Shown piece by piece: positions 42,907 through 51,260 of a stretch of DNA of 53,180 nucleotides. Every line of letters begins with the position of its first letter. The first letter of the stretch is position 1. Made by a program: the position numbers and the translations under genes. The notes beneath the pieces were generated by a model. That model saw nothing but the letters and a program-made list of their open reading frames with translations. It ran no database searches and was not told where the DNA came from. Source of the DNA: CAYUMU01 sp964445985 (GTDB lineage: Bacteria; Planctomycetota; Planctomycetia; Pirellulales; S012-138); the NCBI GenBank assembly GCA_964445985.1, contig CAYUMU010000047.1, positions 1 through 53,180 of the forward strand, written 5' to 3'.

Positions 42907-43753
42907 ACCTTAAGGTACGATCAACCCTCCAGCCCGCGAGCAAACACACGGCCAGCGCGCCTTCAGCGTGAGCGACAATCCCAGCCGCACATCCTTAAGC
43001 AGCCTGCAAGAACGAGGCGCAGCACACCAGAGTTGGCTGGAGAATTGCGCACCCCAAGCGAGCGATCCGAATCATGCGACAGTTGTGGCTGGGGCAATTG
43101 CCGTTCGCGCGCCTAGACGGCAACGTGTCTTTTGAATAAAGACGAGGGCGTTGCCATTTATTCGTTGCCTGTTCGCGACCCGACCGCACTCCATCCAGAT
43201 TCTGATACCGTATTTGGCTGCTGTCAACGGAAGTGGGCGAAGAATCATATTTTGGCCTTTCTTGCTCTGTGAATGCCACCTTGTCCGAAAATCTCGTTTC
43301 GTTCGCTTCCAGGTCGCCACGACGGACTTGATAATCCACACCCTGCCCATCGTGCGTTCCGGCACGGTATCCATGCATTCTTGGGGAAGAAGCGGGGACC
43401 ATGGGCAAAGTCTTCGGAACCCGAATTTTCTAACAGAACGGCAGACATTAATCTCGGGATCGAAAATCCGCACGGAGGCTATGTCGAGCCAGATTCGGCT
43501 GTGCTATAAGCAATGACTGGTCGGCCAGGGCACAAGTCTTGCGTTTACTCGTCATTCTCCATCCATTGGCTGCCGGAAAGTCTTCGAACGGTTCCTTTTT
43601 GGAAATGCTGGCACGAGGCTGCATTCGATCGCCGCGGAGCCCGCTTCCGTCCGCGTGGTTTTTTGGAAATCTAGCACGGCCGAGCGAATTGCCTGCTGTC
43701 CCTGCACGGTGAACGGGCGGCCAATCGCGATGGCACTGGTATAGGAATCGTGT
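42907..43753. other. Long intergenic region without recognised gene
   Basis: Almost 850 bp between divergently oriented units. Several frames of 60-146 codons are open on both strands, but none shows a domain, a good start context or consistent codon use. The region has lower GC in places (about 43190-43330) than the neighbouring genes. It may contain promoters for the efflux pair and for the PPK2 unit, or gene remnants. Confidence 0.4.
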
Positions 43754-44998
43754 ATGCCACGGAACTTCGACAGGATAAAAGACCGCGAAACAACTGCCCT
43801 CCACCTGGCCGGCGCCACGCAGCTGACGCTGTGGGCTTGCCTGCTCCTATTGGGAACGGGTTGCACCCCCCCACCCGCAGCCAAGAATCTGCCAACGCCC
43901 AAGGTTACGGTGGCGCATCCGGTGCAACGGGAGCTCGTGGACTTCGATCAATACAACGGCTGGATGGAGCCTTCGGCCATGGTGGAGGTGCGGTCGCGGG
44001 TGCGCGGACACGTGACCAAGGTGCTGTTTGTCGACGGCAAATTCGTCACCAAAGGGCAGCCGCTATTCGAGCTCGACCCTCGACCGTTCCAGTCCGAGGT
44101 CGATCGGGCGAACGAGCAAGTGAATATCGCCAAGGCCCAGCAATACTCGGCGGAGCGCGACGAAATTCGCATGCGAGATCTGGTCGAACGCAAAGCGGCT
44201 ACCCTCAGCGAATTTGAAAAGGCCGAAGCGATTCGCAAGACCTGGGATGCTCAAATTGCCTCGGGTAATGAAGAGGTGAAACGGCGCGAACTGGAACTGA
44301 CTTACGCCACGATCACGGCTCCCATCGACGGCAAAGTCAGCAAAGCGCTCATTACCGAAGGAAACCTGGTCAATGCTGGCGGCAGCGATCCGTTGATGAC
44401 CTCGATCGTGGCAATCGATCCAATCTATGTGAGCTTTGCCGTCGATGAACGATCGTTGTTGAGTTATCGGGCAAATCGCAAAACTGAGCCAGGTGAGCCG
44501 TTGCCGCAATTGGAAGATGTTTCCATTCCATTTGAATTCGCCCTGGAGGCCGACGAAGGATTCCCGCACCATGGCATGCTCAACTTCGCGGACAATCGCA
44601 TTGATGCCGCGACCGGCACCATTCACATTCGGGGGCGTGTCGACAATCCCGACGGCCGATTTATTCCTGGCTCCAGGGTGCGGGTTCGAGTGGCGGTGAG
44701 CGAGCCCTACGAGGGCATGGTCGTCCCAGATACCGCGATCTTGTCGGACCTGGATCAACGCTACGTGCTCACACTCAACGATAAGAACATTGTCACTCGC
44801 AAGAACATCCGGCCGGGGCGACTGCTGGCCGATGGTATGCGGGTGGTCTTGCCGCAGGGCGACGAGTCGGACTTGCACGCCAACGACTGGGTGATTGTGG
44901 AGGGGTTGCAGCGGGCTCGCATTAACTACGCCGTGGAACCATTGGATCGGGCGGCGGACCCAGTGGAAAAGGCGCCGGTTGAGCTCGATTCGCCATAA
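43754..44998 (+). CDS. RND efflux periplasmic adaptor (membrane fusion protein)
   Basis: A 414-residue HlyD/AcrA-family adaptor. A hydrophobic N-terminus ends in LLLGTGC with Cys37, a lipobox, so it is probably a lipoprotein. A biotinyl-lipoyl-like region (VRSRVRGHVTKVLFVDGKFV), a helical hairpin (about 110-190) and a beta-barrel domain with YATITAPIDGKVSKALI follow. It links an inner-membrane RND pump to an outer-membrane channel. The ATG at 43754 has AGGA 7 nt upstream. The pump gene follows after 51 nt. No TolC-like gene is present in the window. Confidence 0.93.
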   Translation: MPRNFDRIKDRETTALHLAGATQLTLWACLLLLGTGCTPPPAAKNLPTPKVTVAHPVQRELVDFDQYNGWMEPSAMVEVRSRVRGHVTKVLFVDGKFVTKGQPLFELDPRPFQSEVDRANEQVNIAKAQQYSAERDEIRMRDLVERKAATLSEFEKAEAIRKTWDAQIASGNEEVKRRELELTYATITAPIDGKVSKALITEGNLVNAGGSDPLMTSIVAIDPIYVSFAVDERSLLSYRANRKTEPGEPLPQLEDVSIPFEFALEADEGFPHHGMLNFADNRIDAATGTIHIRGRVDNPDGRFIPGSRVRVRVAVSEPYEGMVVPDTAILSDLDQRYVLTLNDKNIVTRKNIRPGRLLADGMRVVLPQGDESDLHANDWVIVEGLQRARINYAVEPLDRAADPVEKAPVELDSP

Positions 44999-45049
44999 GT
45001 CGACGTCGCACTGGCGCAAGAAGTGATCTGTTACCCGGATTGAAACCAA

Positions 45050-48000
45050 ATGATTTCGCATTTCTTTATCGATCGGCCCATCTTCGCGGCGGTGTTGTCG
45101 ATCGTGATCATCATTGTGGGCGTGGTCGCGCTCTCACAGCTGCCGATTGCCCAATATCCAGACGTGGCGCCCCCCACGGTACAGGTAACGGCGAACTATC
45201 CCGGCGCGAACGCCGTGACCGTGGCGGAAACGGTCGCCACGCCCATCGAGTTGGAAATCAACGGCGTGGAGCGGATGCTTTACATGTCGTCGAAATGCAC
45301 CAACGACGGCCAAATGATGTTGGACGTGACGTTTGAGCTGGGCACCGACCTGGATACGGCCCAAGTGCTTGTGCAAAACCGCGTGGCCGTGGCCGAGGCG
45401 AAGCTGCCTGAAGAGGTCAAGCGGCTGGGCGTGACCACCAAGAAAAAGTCGCCCAGCATTCTGCTGTGCGTCAATTTGGTGTCGCCCGACAACCGATACG
45501 ACCAGCTCTATTTGAGCAACTTTGCCACGCTGAACGTAAAAGACGACCTGGCGCGGATTGAAGGAGTGGGTGACGTTACGTTTCTGGGTCCTCGCGACTA
45601 CAGCATGCGCGTGTGGTTGGACCCCAACAAGCTGGCGGCTCGCGAGCTGACGGCCAGCGACGTCATCCGCGCCATTCGCGAGCAGAATGTGCAGGTGGCG
45701 GCCGGACGAATTGGGCAATCGCCGATCAGCCCTGGCGCGGTCGTTCCCTTCCAGTTGCCAATCAATACCCAGGGCCGATTGTCGGCGGTGGAACAGTTCG
45801 ACAACATTGTGCTGAAGCGGGGAGAACAGCAGCAGTTGGTTTACCTGCGCGACGTGGTTCGCGATTCGGTTTACGACGAACAGGGCCAGATCGTGCAGCG
45901 CGGCGTGGAACTTGGCGCCAAGAATTACGACGTCAATAGCTATCTCGATGGGCAGCCGTCGGTGACCTTGGCGGCGTTTCAATTGCCAGGCTCCAATGCG
46001 CTGGCCACCGCCCAGGCCATTCGAGAGAAAATGGAAGAGCTCAAGCAAGCGAGTTTTCCCGAAGGAGTCGACTACCGAATTGAGTACGACACGACCATCT
46101 TTGTGGAGGAGTCGATCGCCAGCGTGTACCACACGCTGATCGAGGCGTTCGTGCTCGTCTTTATCGTCGTGCTCGTGTTCTTGCAGAACTGGCGGGCGAC
46201 GCTCATTCCCATGATTGCCGTGCCGGTTTCGCTGGTGGGCACGTTTGCCTTCATGGGATTGCTCGGGTTCTCACTCAACAATCTATCGCTGTTCGGCCTG
46301 GTGCTCGCCATCGGCATCGTTGTGGATGACGCGATCGTCGTGGTCGAAAACGTGGAACGCTGGATGGCCCAAGGCCTGTCGCCACGCGACGCGGCCCGCA
46401 AAGCCATGCAAGAAGTAACCGGCCCCGTGGTCGCGATTTCGCTGGTGCTCTGCTCGGTCTTTGTGCCGACCGCCTTCATGGCCGGCATCACCGGCGAGTT
46501 CTATAAGCAATTCGCGCTGACCATTGCCGCCTCCACGGTTATTTCGGCGTTCAACTCGCTCACCCTCAGCCCCGCCCTCTGCGCGCTGATCCTCAAGCCC
46601 CACGCGGCGGGCTCGCACGGCCACGCGCCTGCCGAAGCTCTGCCCAAGCTGGGCATCGCGGTGATCTTCGGACTACTGGCATATGTGTTTCTGCTGCCGG
46701 TGGCCGCATCCGCGCTGGGTCTTGAAAGTCCAGAGTCTTCGCACGGCCATGGGGCAGCCGTCGCTCCCTGGTGGTTGCGCGTGGCGGTGTTTGCCGTCGG
46801 CGTGGTCGTGGGCTGGTTCTTGAGCTATCCCGTGAATTGGGCGCTCGGAAAACTGTTCCAGGGATTCAATTGGGCGTTCGACCGTACGATCATCGCCTAC
46901 GGAGCCACCGTTGGTTGGCTGCTCCGACTGTCGTTGATCGTGCTGCTGGCTTACGGCGGCTTGATGTTCTTGACCGTGTTCGCCCTGGTGCGCGTGCCGC
47001 AAGGCTTCATACCCGATCAAGACAAAGGTTACCTGGTGGTCAACGCGCAGCTCCCGGACGGAGCCAGCTTGGAACGTACCGACGACTTGATTCGCCGGCT
47101 GAGCAAAGATGTACGGTCCATCGCAGGCGTTGCCCACACCATCGATCTACCCGGCTATTCCACCATTCTCAGCACCAACCTGAGCAATGCTGGCGGCATG
47201 TTTGTGATTTTGAAACCGTTTGAAGAACGATCCGGCGATCAGCTTTCAGCGCCGGCCATCCTGCAAGCCCTGCGGCAGAAATTCGCCGAGTACCCGGAGG
47301 CGCAGATAGCAGCGTTCGGTGCCCCGCCGGTAGAGGGCTTGGGAAGCACCGGCGGCTTCAAACTACAGATCGAAGACCGTCGCGGCGCCGGTCTGCGGGC
47401 TTTGCAGGGCGCGGTGCAGAATCTCAGCGACGTGGGCGGCGCCGATCCGAGATTGTCGGGCCTGTTTTCGACTTTCAGCGTGTCGCAGCCGCAATTGTTT
47501 GTGGAGATAGACCGGGAAAAAGCCAAGGCTCAAGGCGTCTCCTTGGACGAGATTCATACCACGCTGCAAGCGTTTCTCGGTTCGGCCTATGTTAACGACT
47601 TCTCGTTCCAAAACCGCAATTGGCAAGTCAACGTGCAGGCCGAACCAAAGTTTCGCATGTACGCAGAGGATATCGGTCAGCTCGAAGTGCGGAACGAGAA
47701 TGGCATGCGCGTGCCGCTGCGCACCTTGGTAACGGTGAAAAACACAACCGGACCGCCCATCGTCAACCGCTACAAACTGTACCCCTCGGCAGAATTGAAC
47801 GGCAGCACCGCACCGGGCGTGAGCTCCGGGCAGGCGATCGCCTTGATGGAAGCCCTCTCGGCCGATGAACTGCCGTCTTCCATGGGCGTGGAGTGGACCG
47901 AGCTTACCTATCAACAGATTTTGGCCGGGCAAGACTTGCTCACCAAGCTCGTGTTTCCGCTGGCCGTGCTCTTCGTGTTTCTGGTCCTCGCCGCGCAGTA

Positions 48001-48490
48001 CGAAAGCTGGTCGCTGCCGCTGGCTATTATTCTGATTGTTCCCATGTGCATCCTGGCGGCCCTGGCGGGCGTGGTGATTGCCCAACTCGATAACAATATT
48101 TTCGTGCAGATTGGCTTGATCGTGTTGGTGGGGCTGGCGGCCAAGAACGCAATTCTGATTGTCGAGTTTGCCAAGCAACTTCAGGACGAAGGTCAACCAT
48201 TGCACCAGGCCGTGGTCGAGGCCTGCAAGCTGCGGCTGCGGCCGATTTTGATGACTTCGTTCGCCTTTATCTTGGGCGTGGTCCCCTTGGTGCTGGCGAG
48301 CGGAGCGGGCGCGGAAATGCGGGCAACCCTGGGAATCGCCGTGTTTAGCGGCATGTTGGGCGTGACGGTGTTCGGCGTCTTCTTTACGCCGGTGTTCTTT
48401 TACGTAATCCGTTGGTTCGGCAGTCGCAAAACATCTGGATCGGAACCGGCGACGGAAAGTCCTGTCGTTGATCCCAATGGGTCGAGCTAA
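45050..48490 (+). CDS. RND multidrug efflux pump, HAE1/AcrB family
   Basis: A 1146-residue inner-membrane proton-driven transporter. The N-terminus MISHFFIDRPIFAAVLSI and TM4 proton-relay pair Asp426-Asp427 in GIVVDDAIVVVENVE are diagnostic. The two large periplasmic domains and the second membrane bundle are complete. It is about 100 residues longer than AcrB. The excess lies at about residues 518-600, after TM6: two extra hydrophobic segments flanked by His-rich loops (HAAGSHGHAP and SSHGHGAA). With the adaptor gene it forms an operon for export of amphiphilic compounds; the substrate is unknown. Confidence 0.95.
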   Translation: MISHFFIDRPIFAAVLSIVIIIVGVVALSQLPIAQYPDVAPPTVQVTANYPGANAVTVAETVATPIELEINGVERMLYMSSKCTNDGQMMLDVTFELGTDLDTAQVLVQNRVAVAEAKLPEEVKRLGVTTKKKSPSILLCVNLVSPDNRYDQLYLSNFATLNVKDDLARIEGVGDVTFLGPRDYSMRVWLDPNKLAARELTASDVIRAIREQNVQVAAGRIGQSPISPGAVVPFQLPINTQGRLSAVEQFDNIVLKRGEQQQLVYLRDVVRDSVYDEQGQIVQRGVELGAKNYDVNSYLDGQPSVTLAAFQLPGSNALATAQAIREKMEELKQASFPEGVDYRIEYDTTIFVEESIASVYHTLIEAFVLVFIVVLVFLQNWRATLIPMIAVPVSLVGTFAFMGLLGFSLNNLSLFGLVLAIGIVVDDAIVVVENVERWMAQGLSPRDAARKAMQEVTGPVVAISLVLCSVFVPTAFMAGITGEFYKQFALTIAASTVISAFNSLTLSPALCALILKPHAAGSHGHAPAEALPKLGIAVIFGLLAYVFLLPVAASALGLESPESSHGHGAAVAPWWLRVAVFAVGVVVGWFLSYPVNWALGKLFQGFNWAFDRTIIAYGATVGWLLRLSLIVLLAYGGLMFLTVFALVRVPQGFIPDQDKGYLVVNAQLPDGASLERTDDLIRRLSKDVRSIAGVAHTIDLPGYSTILSTNLSNAGGMFVILKPFEERSGDQLSAPAILQALRQKFAEYPEAQIAAFGAPPVEGLGSTGGFKLQIEDRRGAGLRALQGAVQNLSDVGGADPRLSGLFSTFSVSQPQLFVEIDREKAKAQGVSLDEIHTTLQAFLGSAYVNDFSFQNRNWQVNVQAEPKFRMYAEDIGQLEVRNENGMRVPLRTLVTVKNTTGPPIVNRYKLYPSAELNGSTAPGVSSGQAIALMEALSADELPSSMGVEWTELTYQQILAGQDLLTKLVFPLAVLFVFLVLAAQYESWSLPLAIILIVPMCILAALAGVVIAQLDNNIFVQIGLIVLVGLAAKNAILIVEFAKQLQDEGQPLHQAVVEACKLRLRPILMTSFAFILGVVPLVLASGAGAEMRATLGIAVFSGMLGVTVFGVFFTPVFFYVIRWFGSRKTSGSEPATESPVVDPNGSS

Positions 48491-48560
48491 TTGGTTAAGG
48501 CCGATGGGCAACTTTAATCCTGGCGAGAGTGGAAGGAACAAGACGGGCGCAAGACCCGGC

Positions 48561-48584
48561 GGGCCAAAAGGCCCCCGTGGGGGC
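48561..48584. repeat. Pair of overlapping, mutually exclusive hairpins
   Basis: GGGCC-AAAA-GGCCC (48561-48574) overlaps GCCCCC-GT-GGGGGC (48571-48584), so only one hairpin can form at a time. They lie 70 bp after the RND gene stop. No T tract follows, so a classical terminator is not supported; they may still protect or end the efflux transcript. A run of eight G is at 48603-48610. Confidence 0.4.
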
Positions 48585-48721
48585 GCTGCCCTCTCAGTGC
48601 ATGGGGGGGGCTCGTGCCTTGTCAAACGCAAAAACGACCGTATTTCCCGTGGAATCGCGGCCGAATCAAACCCCCGTATCAAACGGTTCACTTCAAAGGA
48701 ATACTTTCCTGGAGAAATGAC

Positions 48722-49624
48722 ATGAGAACCGCAATGCTGACCTGGGTCGTCGCGTTTGCGTGCTTCGGCACGCTGGTGGCTGACGACGTCGAAAGAGAAG
48801 CCGGAGACGAAGGCCGAATCAAGCAGGCCGTCGAATCCTATGTGGCCGCGTACAACGCAGGAGATGCCCAGGCGCTGGCCGCGCTCTGGTCGCCCGAGGC
48901 CGTGTACACCGATCCCGATAGCGGCGAAGAGGCAACGGGCAGGCAAGCCATCCAAAAGCTGTTCGAAGGCATTTTCGCCGACTCGCCGGGCGCCAAATTG
49001 CAGGCGCGAACACACTCCATTCAGTTCGTGTCGCCCAATGTGGCCGTGGAACGTGGAACCGCGGCTATCGTGCAGGGTGACTCCGCGCCTGATGAAACTG
49101 AGTATTCAGCCGTGTACGTGCGGCGCGAGGGAAAATGGCTGCTCGACCGCGTCACCGAAGAAGCGCTGCCCGTCGTGGTTTCCAATTACGAACATCTGAA
49201 AGAACTGGAGTGGATGATCGGTACGTGGACCGATCAAGACGATCAGGCTCAAGTCGAAACCCGTTGCCAATGGACCAAGAACAGGAACTTTATTGTTTGG
49301 TATTTCTCGGAATCGATCCGCGGACGCTCCGGCTCTTCGGGCATGCAGATCGTGGGCTGGGATCCGAGTACCAAGCGTATTCGTTCCTGGGTGTTTGATT
49401 CTGACGGCGGCTTTGGCCAAGGGCTGTGGCGCAAGCACAACGACTCCTGGCATGTGGAATCGACCGGTACGCTCGCCGATGGCCGCGCATCCGCCGCCAC
49501 GCACGTGATAACCCTTGCCGACGACAAGACGTTCACCTGGCAATCGATCAACCGCCAGGCCGGCGGCGAACTACTGCCGAACTCCGAAATGGTGGCCGTG
49601 GTGCGACAGGACGATGCGGAGTAG
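48722..49624 (+). CDS. Secreted SgcJ/EcaC-like (SnoaL-type) protein
   Basis: A 300-residue protein with a signal peptide (MRTAMLTWVVAFACFGTLVA, then DD). An NTF2/SnoaL-like domain of the SgcJ/EcaC type follows at about 30-145 (AVESYVAAYNAGDAQALAALW and AVYTDPDSG). A second beta-rich domain at about 160-295 contains WMIGTWTDQDD and GWDPSTKRIRSWVFDSDGG, resembling DUF1579-like folds. Such pairs are common in secreted planctomycete proteins; the ligand or reaction is unknown. The ATG at 48722 has GGAG 7 nt upstream. The frame is open upstream to 48614, but that adds no signal-like start. Confidence 0.85.
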   Translation: MRTAMLTWVVAFACFGTLVADDVEREAGDEGRIKQAVESYVAAYNAGDAQALAALWSPEAVYTDPDSGEEATGRQAIQKLFEGIFADSPGAKLQARTHSIQFVSPNVAVERGTAAIVQGDSAPDETEYSAVYVRREGKWLLDRVTEEALPVVVSNYEHLKELEWMIGTWTDQDDQAQVETRCQWTKNRNFIVWYFSESIRGRSGSSGMQIVGWDPSTKRIRSWVFDSDGGFGQGLWRKHNDSWHVESTGTLADGRASAATHVITLADDKTFTWQSINRQAGGELLPNSEMVAVVRQDDAE

Positions 49625-49679
49625 CCAGCGTTGGGTCGGATGTTGCTTCGGTCTTTCAACCTTTGTAGGGGATCATCTC

Positions 49680-50999
49680 ATGAAATCTCAGGTGGTGCTG
49701 GCCCTGGTCCTGATGGCATTGCATGTTGTTGGCGAATCGGAGTTGCTCGCACGCGGAGGGCGGGGTGGTGGCGGAGGCTCTCGGGGGGGTGGCGGATACC
49801 GCGGAGGTGGTGGGTACGCAGGGTCATCGGCCGGGCGAACTCCGGCTGTTTCTCGCCCTAGCGTTTCTCGCCCTGCCACCCCCAGCGTATCGCGCCCCAG
49901 TGTATCCCAGCCCTCCGTTTCACGTCCTTCCGTCTCTCGTCCGTCGGCGGCGCCGCCCCGGGTGTCGCAGCCGATTGCCGGGTCCGGCCCGTCGGTTTCC
50001 CGTCCGTCAACGGGCGCCGTTACGCGGCCGTCGACCAGCCAGGTACGCAATTTTCTAGACATTCCCACAACTGGCGGCAATCGTCCGAGTACGCTGCCAG
50101 CACCCTCGGGCGGTCGTACCAGCGCCATCGTTTCAGGCGCCGTCGGGGGGGCGGCGGCTGAGTTTCTGCGTGACTCGGGGGCACGCCCTGCCACGCTACC
50201 GGCCACACCAGGTGCTGGCATAGGCAATCGACCCGGTATTGATGGCAATCGTCCCGGCATCGATGGCAATCGCCCCGGAGTAGTGGGAGGGCGACCGATC
50301 GCGAGCACTCGACCGGTTCACATCAACAACCGCCAACAATGGCACGCCGACCGCGTGGTGCGGCGTGATGAAGTTCGCAATCAGGTGCGCGATTATCATC
50401 CCCGTCTCGACTTTTGGACTGACCATCCCGGCTGGGCGACCTGGCGAATCACGCGACCTTACCGTTGGGCCACTTGGGCGGCAGTCACGGGTTGGGCGAA
50501 CTTCGGTTGGAGCGACGCCTACACCTACGCCTATGGGGAGAATGTCTACTACGAAGATAATTCGGTCTATTACGGCGACCAGTTGGTCTGCTCGTCAGCC
50601 GACTATGCGCAGCAAGCCGAAGAACTAGTCCAAGAAGCCCCGGAAACGTCGGCGGACAAGACTGAGTGGCTGCCGCTGGGTGTCTTTGCCCTCACGCCCG
50701 ACGGCCAGTCGTCCGGCCCCAACCCCACCCTGTTTCTCCAGTTGGCAGTCAGTAAAGAGGGCGTGATCGCTGGCACGTTTCATAACTCGGCCGCGAACAC
50801 AACACAAACCGTCGAAGGCATGACGGATAAGTCCACCCAGCGCGTGGCCTGGAGCATTGTCGATAAGAACTGGCCGATTATGGAGACGGGCATTGCCAAC
50901 CTCACCCAGGATTCGTCGCCGGCATTAGTCCATTTCGCAGATGGGCAAACGCAGCAATGGCTCATGGTTCGGCTCGAAGAGCCGATGGCCGGTTCATGA
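49680..50999 (+). CDS. Secreted low-complexity protein of the planctomycete 'protocadherin' type
   Basis: A 439-residue protein with a signal peptide (MKSQVVLALVLMALHVVGES). A Gly/Arg-rich stretch (GGRGGGGGSRGGGG) and a Ser-Arg-Pro repeat region (SRPSVSRPAT and variants, about 58-120) follow. Three 7-residue units of the type GNRPGID lie near 182-202. A structured tail (about 220-435) has YRWATWAAVTGWANFGW and a final beta-rich domain. Proteins of this layout are annotated as protocadherin-like in Rhodopirellula and relatives (known from annotation practice, not function). A cell-surface or matrix role is possible. The ATG at 49680 has AGGGG upstream; the gene follows the SgcJ-like gene by 55 nt. 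Confidence 0.85.
   Translation: MKSQVVLALVLMALHVVGESELLARGGRGGGGGSRGGGGYRGGGGYAGSSAGRTPAVSRPSVSRPATPSVSRPSVSQPSVSRPSVSRPSAAPPRVSQPIAGSGPSVSRPSTGAVTRPSTSQVRNFLDIPTTGGNRPSTLPAPSGGRTSAIVSGAVGGAAAEFLRDSGARPATLPATPGAGIGNRPGIDGNRPGIDGNRPGVVGGRPIASTRPVHINNRQQWHADRVVRRDEVRNQVRDYHPRLDFWTDHPGWATWRITRPYRWATWAAVTGWANFGWSDAYTYAYGENVYYEDNSVYYGDQLVCSSADYAQQAEELVQEAPETSADKTEWLPLGVFALTPDGQSSGPNPTLFLQLAVSKEGVIAGTFHNSAANTTQTVEGMTDKSTQRVAWSIVDKNWPIMETGIANLTQDSSPALVHFADGQTQQWLMVRLEEPMAGS
50223..50285 (+). repeat. Three 21-bp coding repeats
   Basis: Three consecutive 21-bp units begin with GGCAATCG and encode GNRPGID, GNRPGID and GNRPGVV. They lie inside the secreted low-complexity gene and differ mostly at third codon positions. 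This indicates an older in-frame tandem repeat that may vary in copy number among strains. Confidence 0.85.
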
Positions 51000-51260
51000 A
51001 AAGCAAATGTTGAATGCTCCCCCCAAGCTTGGGCTTGCGGTAGAATTCCCGGTCGAAGCGGGGGGCGATGCGAGGGTAGCCGACGCCACGTGGCAGTCGC
51101 TGTGTGGCAGTCGGCCGTGGAGAACCCGCTGGGCTCATCCACCGCTGGCGATCGATCCGTGTGATTAGCAAGTTCCCTCGCAGGTTCTCGCCCGATTTCC
51201 CAGTCTGTTTCAAGAGCTCACTGTCGAACCGCATTTGGCATTTCATCGGAGATGGATCGC

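Noticed and set aside
43072..43473. 133-codon minus-strand frame in the 43-kb gap
   Set aside because: Rich in Arg/Trp/Cys, overlaps several equally long frames, no recognised domain or start signal.
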